DNA from: Eleginops maclovinus
Taxonomy: Eukaryota; Chordata; Actinopteri; Perciformes; Eleginopidae
Length of the DNA stretch: 64,000 bases
Reading direction: 5' to 3'
Assembly (NCBI RefSeq): GCF_036324505.1
Contig: NC_086349.1
Location: 22,128,747-22,192,746 of the forward strand
The position numbers and the translations under genes are program-made. Below the pieces are notes generated by a model. The model saw only the letters and a program-made list of their open reading frames with translations. It did not search any database and was not told the origin of the DNA. This document shows positions 40,686 through 53,345 of the stretch, piece by piece; the first letter of the stretch is position 1, and each line of letters starts with the position of its first letter.

Positions 40686-42729
40686 GCACAAAGGCAACAT
40701 TTAGTTTACCAAAACTTGTGTCAGCACACCAACTCACACAGAAGTGTCCGTCTTGTGATACTTGTATTTGTTGTTGTTGCTGTAAATCCAGGCACCATGT
40801 TGACTCACTCTGTCTGCTGCATCACAGGAACCTAAAGTGCTATATATCTTCACCTATAGATCATTCTGCTTTAGAGTCATATTGGTATATATGCTGCCTG
40901 AAACTTTATGCTTTAGAAGGGGTGAGTCAGTGACGCATGTGTTGCCAGGTAGAAGCTCAGTTCATTCTTCTGTCAGATAAATAACGTATTCCTTTCAAAT
41001 GAGTACATTTTTTTCTACACACGGTAACCTGCTCACCTCCTTCCAGACCCTATCTTACCTTCCCTCTTCCTGTCTTATCTTTTGCTCATCTTTTTGCATG
41101 TACATCAGTAATGGAGTCTCCACTTTAAGCAAAAAAGTATGAAAACAAGAGGAGACAGAGGTCAGCGATATAGATATAGATTGTAAGAGGATAGAGAGCT
41201 GAGGGACAGATTAAATAAGGGCGTATTAAAGCTCATATAGAATCATAAATTATCGAACAATAAAACAGAACAGAGGGAGGATTACGTGAAGATCTGGTTC
41301 TTCTTTGCAGCTGCCGTTTCCCGCTCCTTGAAAACAGGAATCAGACAGACAGACCTCTGACAGACCTTTTCTTTATCTCTCACTATCTGTCTCACTCTCA
41401 AATTGATCCGACTTTTAGCTATCACTTTGCAAATACTCCTCTCTCTCTCCCTCTCTGCAGACATATCATCCATCAACATCAGGTTTCTACTGCTGGAGCT
41501 TTTAGAGGAGCAGTTTTGTCTCATGATGCAGTTTTAGTTGTGTCTGTGCATCTCGGCGTGATTTTATAACTCACTAAGGAGTGATTATCTGTCCGAGCTA
41601 CTGACGCCTCGGGTGTGTGTCCAGTGAAATCTGGTGGCAGGTCGTGTGTGTGTAGGTCGTACGATTTATTGAATGCATGTGCTATTGAACGCATGCATAA
41701 TGTGTGTGTCTGTGTGTGTGGAGTGTCCAGATGGCCCTCTGTAGGCTGCATGCAGGTGCAGCGTCCAGGTACCAACACACAGACTCTTTGGAGATGGCAG
41801 GACACTTCAAAGATGTTAGAGGACATTCACACTGCAGGAGGCACTCCTTAACTCTCCCTCTCTTATTCTCTCTCTTCCTCCCCCGCTTCTTCATTCCGTG
41901 CAGATGTTTAGGGGATTTATACAGCTTGTCTGCATACTGTATATTGTACAGGTCCAGGAGGAATATTCATGTTCTGCAGATCAACTCTTCCTGCTTCTCT
42001 TTATTTCTTACGTCCCGGTTCTCCTCTCACTCTCACATATATAATAATCTTCTGTTTATCACCTTTAAATCTCACCATTTAAAAAAATGAACACATGCCC
42101 ACCATTGCACCATTCCAGAGCCCAAGGTGATGTGTTTCAGAAGCTTGTTTTGTCTGAATAAGGCTTTCAGAATGGCTTTGTCAAGCATGCATTCACTCCC
42201 GGTAGCTCACTTAATGTAAACCCTTTTCCTTTCTGTCTTGGTGGCTAATTAAAACTCGTCTGACCCTGATAAATGCTTTTATTTAAATAAAGTTCACGTT
42301 CTTTTATTTATACCCGTAGGTAGACAAGGGATCCATCCTGACAATCACAGGGCTGTTTTCAATGTGAACATGAAATAACAGTCACAGACCCAAATGTATA
42401 TCCAGGACAGAAAGTATTTCTGAACGCACCCAAAGCCAGCACTCAGATCGTCACATTTGAGACTGGACTGAGAAGAGGTTTGGTGTTTCTGTTCAAACAT
42501 GATTCTGGGGGTCACACTATTGGTTGTTTAGTGAGAAAGTGAATCTACTTCATTCTTCTAAATTAAGTCACCAAACAAATCTTGGAAAATAATAATTTTC
42601 CCCCAGTGACAATGAACCCGGTTGTGTGTTTGTCATGTGAGTGCCAGCTGGTCCCGTCAGTGAGGGGGTCGCTGTCACTTCCAGGAGGGGGGGGTGAACA
42701 TAAAGCTTTGGGTTGCCTATTTCAGAGAG

Positions 42730-43140
42730 ACGAGGTGTGTGTGTGTGTGTGTCGGGGGGTTGTTGCTATGACGATGCCAGCCAGGGCAGGGCCATACGGT
42801 GCGTTGCGGGGTGCGGCTTGCAGTCACTGTCGGCGCTAGCAAGCAGCTCGTGCCGCGTCTTAGCAGGATAATCCATTGTAATCCCACGCGGGGGAGTATT
42901 CGGCTGATCCCCCACCACCACCAACTCCAACTCCCCTCCTTCTCTCCCCCTTTCTCTCCCACAACCTCCCTTTGGCAACCTCCATCCCTTGGGATAGGAG
43001 GCTGAGGAAGAGGAGGGGGAGTGAAGGAATTAGCATCTGTTACCACTCTCGCTCAGGTTAGTTCCTCTGAGCAGAGGGAGGGGGGGAGGAAAGCCTCTAG
43101 CTGTCACTGCGTAGTGAAGCCGCAAATGAAAAATGACAGG
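42730..43140. other. Locally CpG-richer segment inside the long intron
   Basis: After a short GT run, 42780-42910 has an unusual number of CG dinucleotides for this intron (GGTGCGTTGCGGGGTGCGGC, GTCGGCGCTAGC, CACGCGGGGG). This could mark an internal promoter or enhancer, or be chance. No coding exon is apparent. Confidence 0.25.
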
Positions 43141-43149
43141 GGACGACCC

Positions 43150-43520
43150 ATTAGAGCCTCCACCCTTCCTCTCTCTCTCTTTCCCTCCATCCATCCCTCT
43201 CTACCCCTCCCTGCTCCTTTTTACTTCCCTCTACCCTCTCACCCTCCGGTCTGCACACTTCTCTGCTTCATTTCGGATCTGAATCAATTCTCCTCTTTTC
43301 TTTCTCTGCTGATTCTCTAATGTTTTCTTGATCCCTCTTACTCTCCTCCTTACATTTGTTTCTGCTGGATTCTCTTCCTCCTTTTATTCCTCCTTATGTT
43401 TCCACCCTTCTTCTCTTTTTCCTGCTGTCCCATATCCATCTTCTTCTTTTTTTACTTTCTCTTCATCCTCTTTCTCTCCTTCCTGTTCTCCTCTTCCCCT
43501 GCAGTCCACTCAACAACGCC
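43150..43520. other. Pyrimidine-rich tract
   Basis: About 370 bp rich in CCCTC, TTCTC and CTTCC units. The Ser/Phe/Leu-rich open frames are by-products. Confidence 0.5.
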
Positions 43521-45237
43521 CAGCCCGCTAATGACACAAATCGATTCTGTGCTCTTAATAACTGACAGATAATTGTAGAATTTTTTTTTCTTTGCAAAGC
43601 CTTTGAGTTGTTATATTCACATGGGCATTACAGATAAATATAAAAGCAGAAGTTTGCAGATAAAGTTTCTTAAATAAATCCAGTTTTCTTAATATGGCAG
43701 GACATTTTTCTCTCTGATTTTATTAATTGAAACTGGACAATTTTCATGTGATGATAAAAAGTTATTGAAAGCTACTTCTGTCTGAGTCTTTGCCAGTATA
43801 ATTACCAGTTTGTCTACTTTACATAAATTAACGTCTCAAATTACACCAAAAGACAATGTTGCAGTGGAGTCTCGTGAAATGTTTCCCTTGCTTCATAGCA
43901 CATTATGTCGTGCACCTCAGCAAGAAGCAGAGAAATGTCTTCCTGGTTCCTTATAGAGTCATGTCATGAAGGAAAACCAAGCCGGAGCCCTCGCATAGTT
44001 TTGATGGGAACTATTCCCAGGGGAGTATTGCACATTAAGGTGTTGTTGTGTCCTCACACCCTGGGTGCATAATGGCCTCTTTCAGAATCATCTCAGTAAG
44101 TCTATAATCAATAATTATAAACCAGTTCAGAGATGTAGACTGGTGACTAGCTGTAAAGACTTTACTTGTGAAAAACTTAAAGAAAGCCACTATTGAATTG
44201 AGAGCATATTTACAAAGTCAGTTTCCCCGAAGGCACAAGCTGTCCCGGAATTTGTTCAGACAATGCGTATAATGTAGCTCAACAAAGGGAAGCCTGTGAT
44301 CTAGTTCAGGCAGTTAAGTCCAACACTACTCTGTCATGACAAACTCTTCTGCATGAAGCATATATCAAACGCACCCTTTTCATAATGGCTGGCCGTGCCC
44401 TGGTCACTGTTCTCCACTCCGCCTGTTGGCACACCACTCACCTGAAACCTGTTCAGTAATTTACTGCTCTTCATATTAAAGCTGACACTGACAAATAGCT
44501 TTTTATGTTCATTCATAATTCATTTACACTACCAGGTATAGTGCACTGCAGCCGATTTAAGTTAATCACATTTAGTTTATAGTTTAGTTAATAACATGCA
44601 GATTCTTTTCCCCCCTTGAACTGTTTGATTGGTTGAAGAGTACCTTATTTCCTATAACATTTTTGATGCCAAACTACCGCCCCAGAGTCAGAATTATTTG
44701 CTCGTGTATGTATTTAATCTAATTAGCTAAATTAAAGAGAATAACTATTATCTTTTTAAAGTTTTTAAGCAGTTTTAGGTATTGAAAACATTATCATTTT
44801 TTTCTGAGAGCTACCTCGTTTGCCTCTCTCAGTACAGAGTGAAAATAAAAACCTCTGTGTGTGAACTTACTCACTTTACATGAGTAGCTATTTTGACACT
44901 TTTGGGTTAAAACATGAAACCTTGAAGTTGATTACTTCTCAGTGCAGCGATGTTCGACTAGAGAAATTTGTTTTAAAACACATTCTTATGATAAACTACT
45001 GTAAAAACGGAAGGTTCATCCGGGACACAAGTTCAGTTCTGCTGCTGCCTGACAAAGGTCAGAGCGAGCCAAGGGTCATTGCTGCATCCTATGTCATGAC
45101 ACCATGTGACTGCGTGACGCACAATTCACATAGAGACACACACATGAACACACACAGAACGAGAGGCGGGGTCACATAATGTGCCTGTGTGACGGACACA
45201 GAATCACACAAAGCTTACTATTCACACAATATCAGAG

Positions 45238-45349
<112 letters not shown>

Positions 45350-45739
45350 AAACATAAAGCTAGTGTATAAAATGTATGCTGTAGGCTACCTGCTGCCCTG
45401 TATTGAGTCAAATAGGGTCTGTGTCCTTGTCCTCCTTTTTTAAGTCGGTCTTGTGCGAGTTGAAAACATATTTACTCTCATGTGATACCTTTGGTTGGCT
45501 TCACAGAGGAGATAAACAAAGCGTGTTGGAGTTTGAGCGTAAAGAAGTGAGACATAAGCGAGTGGAAGGGAGAGGATTGGAGCAAATGGAGAGTTGTGTG
45601 CCAGCAGAGGAGAACTGACATCAGATGGAATAAATGGAGAGAACCAAGAGGAGGGGAGTTTATTTCCACCTCAGTAGGGAGAGTGTTTGCCAGTGTAAGC
45701 GGGGGTATGACCCCCCCTGGCTACTGTTTGCATGGCTAC

Positions 45740-46070
45740 CGTACTAAAGAAACAATCTGCCTAATTAATGCCAGGGTTTTTAATCTGCCATATTTAAATC
45801 AATGCACAAATGCCCCCATCGCTACAATAGAGACATTGATTTGTTGCATTCTCTCCCGGCTGAAATGTAAAATATCTTGTGACGATTATTAAATCATATT
45901 GATTGAAACTTGCTCTTTTGCTCCCGTTCAGAGCTGCACTGAGCAGCGGTGATGTATGTCTTATTTTTTAATTAAAGGGTGGTTGCTCTCAAGTTCACAA
46001 GGACGTATGTCCTCTGTCTAATTAGAAATGCCTGTGAGTTGACTTAACATCTCCAGGGCCTCAAGTATCA
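45740..46070. promoter_or_regulatory. Best candidate conserved non-coding element in the long intron
   Basis: A repeat-free 330-bp stretch packed with homeodomain-type sites: CTGCCTAATTAATGCCAGGG near 45757, TTTTTAATCTGCC near 45777, TTGATTGAAAC near 45898, TTTTTTAATTAAAGGG near 45963 and GTCTAATTAGAAATG near 46016. Composition is balanced between sites and there is no long frame. The texture matches intronic enhancers of developmental genes. Conservation cannot be tested here. Confidence 0.35.
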
Positions 46071-46639
46071 TCAGTGTATATTGGATATTTCTCTGTGGGT
46101 GTCTCTGGTGTGAGAGAAACTACAAACTCTGACAGTATCTGTGTCCTGAGCTCTACAGCAACAACCAGAGGTTCATCACATTGTCTCTCAGATGATCAAT
46201 AGTCTTATATCATATTTTCTTCTGTTTGTGATAAATCATTGCATTAGTTTATTTTTCTGATAAACCTTCACCATGTTTGGAGTTGATATAATTTATACTC
46301 ATAATAATGTCTGGGTTAGAAAGATACATTAAAGACGGATGTTTGAGCTTTTTCCCAGCATTATTTGCAATCAAAATACCTTTTTTTCTTTGTTTTTGAT
46401 ATATTTAATTCCCTCTCTCTTGCCACCACATTTCTCCTTGTCTCTGCTACTGTGTTCACATGGTATTTAAGGATTGGAATCAGTGAAAGGATAAGTCATG
46501 ACTGATATGGAGAGTGAACAAGTTAACTTGTAATTGTAGTTTTTGATCAGAATTAGTTATTTGAAAAGAAACTTAAAAATAGTTGGCAAAGAAATAGTTT
46601 TTGACATGCAGGTTTTGTACGATACAGATGATAAACATG

Positions 46640-46900
46640 CACCGGTCCAATGGTATGTTGGCTAAGTGGTGAGACAGACTGCTGTATTGTAACTGTAAGA
46701 CTGCAGGTTTAAATCCTCCAAACCTTGCTTCTGATTTCTCTTTCTGTTTATCTGAACTCTGCGGAGAAACCGGCTGATGTAAGCACGTCTCAAAGCAAAG
46801 ATCACTGATATCACAACTTCATATTGAATTCCATTTCCTTTATAACTCACATCTTTTTTTCCTTTACTGCTGGCTGCACCGAATAAAGATGTTTGAGATT
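46640..46900 (+). mobile_element. Decayed tRNA-derived SINE (or tRNA pseudogene)
   Basis: 46659-46669 (TGGCTAAGTGG) fits the pol III A box consensus exactly. 46706-46716 (GGTTTAAATCC) fits the B box except for two changes that look like CpG decay. Spacing is tRNA-like. The acceptor stem and T stem do not pair well, so this is not a working tRNA. An unrelated body follows, with AATAAAGATGTTTGAG near 46881 as a possible tail. Confidence 0.45.
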
Positions 46901-48054
46901 TGAAAGACTTATCAGCCTACAGTGGGATCGAGAAGAGAGTGCCATTATAAAGATGCTGCCAGTTCAGAACAAATGAACTGTTGGTAAAGATGATAAAGTT
47001 TGACACATTTAAAGAGGCTCTCTTTGCATGTCGTCCTCCTTTTGTTCACATCATTCCACTAAATACCAGAAGGCGGATGATTTTTGTACCTGTTCAACCT
47101 TTTTTAACCCTTCATGTGAGTGACAGCGCAAGACTGGAGGGAATAGAAAAGACCAAGACGAGCATCACGTGAGAGAAGCACCACGCACTCCCCCCCCCTC
47201 TGCGCCGCTGCGAGCCAACAGATTGACAGTTAATGCCAGAGTCTGCGTGCCGTTAACACATAAACAAAAACACAACACGCAGAGACGAACATTTCTCAGA
47301 CACACACTCACATTGAAAACTTCTACACACACATTGATGGAGATGTGTGCTGCCAGGTTAGCTGAGGCAGCATCTTGCTCCTCCCAGTGGATTGTGGGTT
47401 GAACAATGATTGACTGTCAAAGTTTTGGTCCACTTGTCCTGACTCTCTTTGGGGACTTGCATGCTTTTAGCTCAATGAAGGTTTGTCCTTGACGCGAGAA
47501 GACCTCTTAAACACACCTGGTGCCCCTCGGGCTGCTGGGAACCATAAATACTGCCATGCATCACAGTCTCTGCACCCCCCAGAGACAGGACCTGTGAGAG
47601 AGGAAGGGAGTGAGGGAGGAGTTTGACATGGAGGTGGAGGAGGACAGATACATATCATGGAAAAGTAGAGGGAGATAAGGGGAAATAAAGATGGCTGCAG
47701 TTGGAGATGTACTGTAGGTAGAGCGTGAAAGGGCACTCTTTAGCACTTGTTCTTGAGAAATGACCCATGCTGTGTCTCTCATTAAGTGCTGAGTCATGAA
47801 AACGTGAAGGTTCTAGTTGTTGCTCGCTCCTTTGTGTAGGACTGCAGCTCTTTTTAACTCATGGTGACTCATTCACACTTTAAAAGTGTTTCAACATCCA
47901 TAACAGATAAGTTTCCAGTCCACTTACAGGTGATCAGAGTATTTCACTCCATTGTTGCCTATTCAATAAGATCACCATGGAGGATATCTAGCCTATTAAG
48001 CAAAGTTGTGCTGAAGCTTTGGCTGTTTGGATGAGGAGCCAAATATCATATATC

Positions 48055-48250
48055 TAGAACTGAAACAATTATGTGATTAATTAAAACATATCTTTGGAGT
48101 CTGCATTTTAAGATAGGATGCTCTCTAAGCATTAAGTCGCTCCAACTTCTCAACTGTTGGGATTTGCAGCTTTTTCTCAACTTGATATAAAAGTAAAATA
48201 AGCCAACTGCATGCATAAGTTATTGCTTCCAAGAATGCAAATGTAGTCCT
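48055..48250. mobile_element. Relic of the percomorph hAT-like MITE family
   Basis: AAACAATTATGTGATTAATT, then CCAACTTCTCAACTGTTGGG, a GATTTGCAGCTTTTTCTC piece and TTGATATAAAAGTAAAATAA follow in the order of the family consensus I recall (CAGCTTCTCAAATGTGAGGA, then TTTGCTGCTTTTCTCTGTC). Ends are not defined. Confidence 0.45.
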
Positions 48251-48839
48251 TTTTGACCCTGAATCTGAAACAATAACTTGTGTCACTTCTGTTGCTCTGT
48301 CACTGATTTGAATTTGATCTGAAACTAAAAACAATTAGCATGATAATAACATAACGCAGCACCCAAACTACAATACAGACATTGATGAATAACAAATCCT
48401 GAGTTCTTTGAAACACTACGTTTTGTAATCTAAAATATTTCTCTATGCTGATTACCTCCGGGACTAGTGTGTGTACCATATAATGTGTAACTGAGTACAT
48501 ATTCATGAATGAGTCTATTGTGCTGCACTCACCTCTGAGGCAGGATGGATTTTTGTTATCTGCGTCATGAATTCTTAACTCAGGGTGTCATGACTCTCAT
48601 GTGGAGAAAAGGATTTAAGTGAACGATAATGTTTCATGTGCTGTTTTACAGTCCGCCTTTCAAGTGGTTAATCCTCACCGAGCGCAGCTACTCAACTGAG
48701 GAACAAATGTTTACTGTTGTTGTCAGCAGCGTTTAGAAAAGGTCACGTTCAAACACAAGCTTACCGTACGAACAAATGACCATCCTGACTCCTGACTGTA
48801 GGAGATCATGGAGAAAGGGGGAGGCTAAAGACTTTGTTG

Positions 48840-49050
48840 TTCTGATAGGAAAGAGAAGAACCTCACCACCTTGAAGAAACTCATAAAAACTCACCTCTTG
48901 GCTTTTAATGTGTGATTGTTGTTGTATTGCTCGATTTTAATGAGACTTTTACTTTATTTATTTGTTGTCTTTTTTAATTTTTTTATTATGTACCTCTGTA
49001 AAGCGACTTTGATCACCTGTAAAAGCGCTTATAAAATACTGGTTTAGAGA
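48840..49050 (+). mobile_element. 3' end of a 5'-truncated non-LTR retroposon (L2/Maui-like)
   Basis: Codons from 48859 read NLTTLKKLIKTHLLAFNV then TGA at 48913-48915, the typical C-terminus of a fish LINE reverse-transcriptase protein (LKTHLF-type ending). About 90 bp later comes the 3' tail, with CTGTAAAGCGACTTTG and AAAAGCGCTTATAAAATA at about 48994-49040. All enzymatic domains are missing. Confidence 0.6.
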
Positions 49051-50384
49051 AAGCAAAAAAAAGGCGAGAGGTTTTCAACTTCAGTCTCCGGGATCAGGAA
49101 AGAAAAAGTGGAGTTAAGACGCATTTAGGAGGCTGCAGTGTTCTTTTGATATTCAGGTATTTTAAGAAGGTCACAATGCCAGATTTAATGCATTGTGATG
49201 AAAAACCCATGTAGTGACTTGGCACTAAACACATGTTGATCCTCGTCGACAATTCTTCATGACCTGCAGACAGGCGGACGTCCGGGGTCAGGATTAGAAA
49301 CATAGCATCTGCTGCAGAAGATGATTTAGACATCGTCAAAACTTTGACATCCGAACATATCGTATATAATCGCTGAACAACGACATACGATAGCATGAAA
49401 TTATAATGCTGAAACAGTGAAACATTCTCAAACATTGTGGCACACTATTATCTCAAATATCACTGCGTCCAGTAGCATTAAAGCCCCAGAAAACATGCAG
49501 CATAAACAGTTTCAACTTCAGCAGAAAGCTGTTTGTTCAGATTCATGAAAATAAGAATCTGATGAGAAAAATATGTTTCCTTAAGATCCCTGGAACTAAG
49601 AGGACTTCAAGTGTGTAGGCCAACATTAGGTTTAGTTGCGTTCAACAATAACCCACTGCACAAAACTACAAATTGTTGGGCCTTTTGTTCCAATCAGATC
49701 CTTGTTTTGCTGTTACAGTACCATGTAGTGTGACACCGACTTATTATGTGGGGACAGAGAATAAAGAGAGCCGGGACACAGCACCGCAGGGAATAGAGGT
49801 AGAGGATGCATTTTGCTTCTGGAGGATAGAAAATCTAAAATAGAAAGAGGCAGGCGTGAACAGAGAAATGAGAGAAACACAAAGTATGAGAGGGAGGCTG
49901 AGGAGGAGAGCCAGGATCCCTCAGTGTGTTGCCGGGCGGGGATGGAGGGATGCAGTGATGGAGGTCTCGCTGCTGAGGGGGGGATTTGTGTCAAGGCGGC
50001 AGGAATTAGGTTGGCCTTCGCCTCTACGCATGAATACTCCCTACACACTCATAAACACACTCTGCCATGCTTTTCTACCTCCAGGTCCCATGGCTTCCCT
50101 CTCGCTCACTCCCTCTCGTCGCCCTCTTTAATTGTAAAGTCTCCCTCTCCCTTTCTCGCTCTCGAATCCTCATTCATGCTTTATTAACATAAGTACAATA
50201 TCAAGCCATGTTTGACACATAATCTGCACATCACATTAATGTATACACGCTAGACGACATGCTTTCTATTTATCCAATAGAACATATGGTACAGTGAAAT
50301 GATAGTTTGATGGTAATAATGAGAGCAGAAGAAGAAAAGAGATGAATAAAAACCTAAAAATCTCCCCCACGTGCCTGTCCCTTT

Positions 50385-50680
50385 GACTCAATCTCTCTAC
50401 ACCCTTCCCCCTCCCATCTCCCATCTCCTGTCTCAATCCTCCCTCATCCTCTCCTCTCTCTCCTCTCTGTCTCTCCTCCTGCTGGCCCCACCCCCGAGCA
50501 ATGACCCTCTCCTGCACCTCCTCCTCCCACCCCCCTTCCTGACCTCTTTCCTTCTGCCTGGCTGTGCCTCCCTCTCTCTTTTTACCCCCAGTGCCTCCCT
50601 ACCCATCTCTCCCTCTCTCCATGCAGCGGTTTGGGCTCCACCCCTCCCTCCCTCCCTCCCCCACCTAACGAATGACACAG
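50385..50680. other. Pyrimidine-rich tract
   Basis: About 300 bp of C/T-rich DNA with CCTCC repeats. The long open frames on both strands here reflect the skew, not coding. Confidence 0.5.
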
Positions 50681-51564
50681 TCGATACCATCCTCTGCCCC
50701 CTCTCTTCCTATGCATCACTTTTCCTTACAATCCAGTTCCTGCATTCAGGGCGGTTGACTCATTGAAACAGCCTCCTCTTCCTCTTTTTCCTCCTCTTCC
50801 CTGTTTGTCCAATCAGCATGCTTTCTGTTTCAAATCATTCATTCAGTCTTTATGCTCCGTCTCATTTAGCTTCTCCTGATGTTCATCAGCGGAAATCTCC
50901 CCATCTCCTTCCATCTGTTTGTGATGCTGGGAGTATTGCAGTGCCTGTGCAGCACTAATTAAACATTGAACCGTACATTTGGGTGAAATCTGAAGTTGCA
51001 TGTAGGCTAATGTCAATGTTATAGCGTGTCTCTCTATATCTATCCATCCTCACTGTGGTTATAGCAGTTGGAAAGCTTCATTGTGTGTGTATGTTTTGGA
51101 CTATGGAGCAGATATATATCCAGAACTATAAAACTGTCCGGCGTGCAGACATCCATCTGGCCTGCCAGCCTGCATGGCACACACCATTTATTCTAAAACC
51201 ACTTATTTGGAAGCCTGTCTGTCTGAAAAGAGACACAGAGATGTTGAACCTAACAATAAATACTAAAGCATTTTACGCACTGTGTTTCATGAGACTCCAT
51301 TTAAAGACTTTCTCATGAAATCATTAAATAGGGGAGCAGCTCATGTCAGTCAAGTGCAAACTTTCTGCAGAACAAATATTCTTTTAAGATATATTTGAAG
51401 TACATATTGCTGATGATATTGTTCTATGTGTTAATGTTTTTGAGTCTCTAGCGTGTGATAGCATATTCTTTCATTGTTGTATTGATAATTGTATTTAAGT
51501 GAAGGACCTGAATACTTCTTCCACTAATACTGACCCCCCATTTAGAGGATAACTATGGTAGTAG

Positions 51565-51855
51565 AGGTGGATCGTTAGTTAATTAATCAGTAAATAGATC
51601 AACAGAAACACAATCTCCTCAATCAATCAACAATTTTGATTTGATCGTTAAAGTAATGTTTCATTAAATAAATGAATGAACAAAAAGTGCTTCTTCCAGC
51701 ATTTCCTGCTTCACATCATATAAGTATATGTCTTTGGGTGTAGGCCTTGGACTGGGTTGGACATATTTTCATGTTTCTTGGATTTTACAGAACAAACAAT
51801 TAATTTGAAGGTTAATCAATAACTCCAATAAGTGTTGACTTCAGCTCTAATGGAC
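51565..51855. mobile_element. Near-complete but decayed hAT-like MITE
   Basis: About 290 bp with related ends: ATCGTTAGTTAATTAATCAG on the left; ACAAACAATTAATTTGAAGG and TTAATCAATAACTCC on the right. The middle carries CCAGCATTTCCTGCTTC, TATGTCTTTGGGTGTAGGCC and TTGGACTGGGTTGGACA, in the order of the common percomorph family (ATATCTTTGGGTTTTGGACT). Same family as the fragments at 32290 and 48055. Confidence 0.6.
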
Positions 51856-53345
51856 TTAACAAATGGAGCTCACCACACACTTTGACTCTTGTTCTGGTGA
51901 AGCTCTAAATTGAAGTTTGTACTCACTGACACTGTTTGAACCGTAACCATGGCATTAACAATATTGATGTGAGGAAGGGGCTGTTAGTGGGAGGAAGATG
52001 ATGTTGGTAATAATGATGATGATGAGGCGATGGTGGTAGTGTGTTAAGGTGGGGGAGGGGCGTCTGTCATAATGCAGGGTGTTCACTGTGTTATTGTCTG
52101 GTCAGGCTGCAGACTTGATGGGTTTAATCAAATAAACACACGCTGCTCCACTCGACCCGTAACAATGGTCTCTGCAGCAGCTGCCCGCAGTCCCTCTCTC
52201 TGCATCACTCAGAACAGAAAACCTCATCAGTAAAACTACACAAGCTCAAATAACCATTTTTGGGCTACAATGTTATCTCACACACCCTCATTGTTATTGC
52301 TGGCAGCCAGGAAGGTGTTAGCAGAGAGTGCACAGCCCATGGCTTTTAGAGAACTCAAATCATTTGAGCACTCATTATTTTCCTCCCACCAGCAGACACT
52401 TTGGAGATCATTTTCTCATGTTATCTCTGTCACAGTCCCGCTGGCTAAAGGGAGTCAGTAACTGTCCCCCAATTTCATTCCAGCCGAGACAGCTCTGGCT
52501 GTAATGAAGACATTTCCTATTTTTCTGCAAAGTGAAACATTTTGTAATTTCATTCTTAAAAAATACACAATAACAAAACAATATCTTAATTTCAAATAGA
52601 GAGCAAGTGTTCTGCAACACATAACATCACTGTGCAGCGGAGAATAAGTCCTCCACATTGCGAACATGCAATTCAAGGGTAAAGCATGCAGAAATAACAA
52701 TATTTTATGAAGCATTGAAGAGCAGAACAAAAGCAAAAACTGGTTCTAAGAATCTCATAGTTCTTCATGAAGGAAGCCTGCCATCTGCTGGGCATTCAAA
52801 AAGAACCATGTAATTATCCGTATGAATATGCCTTTTATTTGTGTGTCTATTCAGGACGTACACACATAACAGCAATCATGTAACGTCTATGTGATAATGA
52901 CTGATTCACACAGAATCTGACCTACCTGTAATTCGTTTTTAGATTTTGTTTATGTTGTTGTCACACCAGCAAGGTTCCATTAGTCCCCTGCAACAAGACA
53001 CAAACAAGAATGATGATGATGACGATAGAAATATGATGTTGTACATAATGTGTGTGTGGTTTTGAATGACATTACTCACTTTATAGTTCCCTCTTTAGAA
53101 AGTCATTTCCTTTTGACTACTACTTAACAAACATAAATACTATATATAGTACGAGAAGTGTGAAAAACCTTTATTGAGTGAGTACAATATGTGCACACTG
53201 TTCAGGGTCATTGAAAGGACGAACAGAAACTATGGATAATGTAAAAAGTGAAGCTCTATTTGAACTGCTGGAACCTGAGTGGGAAATAAACAACGAGGAA
53301 AAGTGTTTGTCCATCTGTTAAATGAACCTCTCTTTCTGCTTCCAG

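Noticed and set aside
46652..46723. Functional tRNA gene
   Set aside because: The A and B boxes fit, but the acceptor and T stems have several mismatches; better explained as a SINE head or pseudogene.
50371..50766. 131-codon frame rich in Leu, Ser and Pro
   Set aside because: A by-product of a pyrimidine-rich tract, with an overlapping purine-strand frame of equal length and no coding signature.
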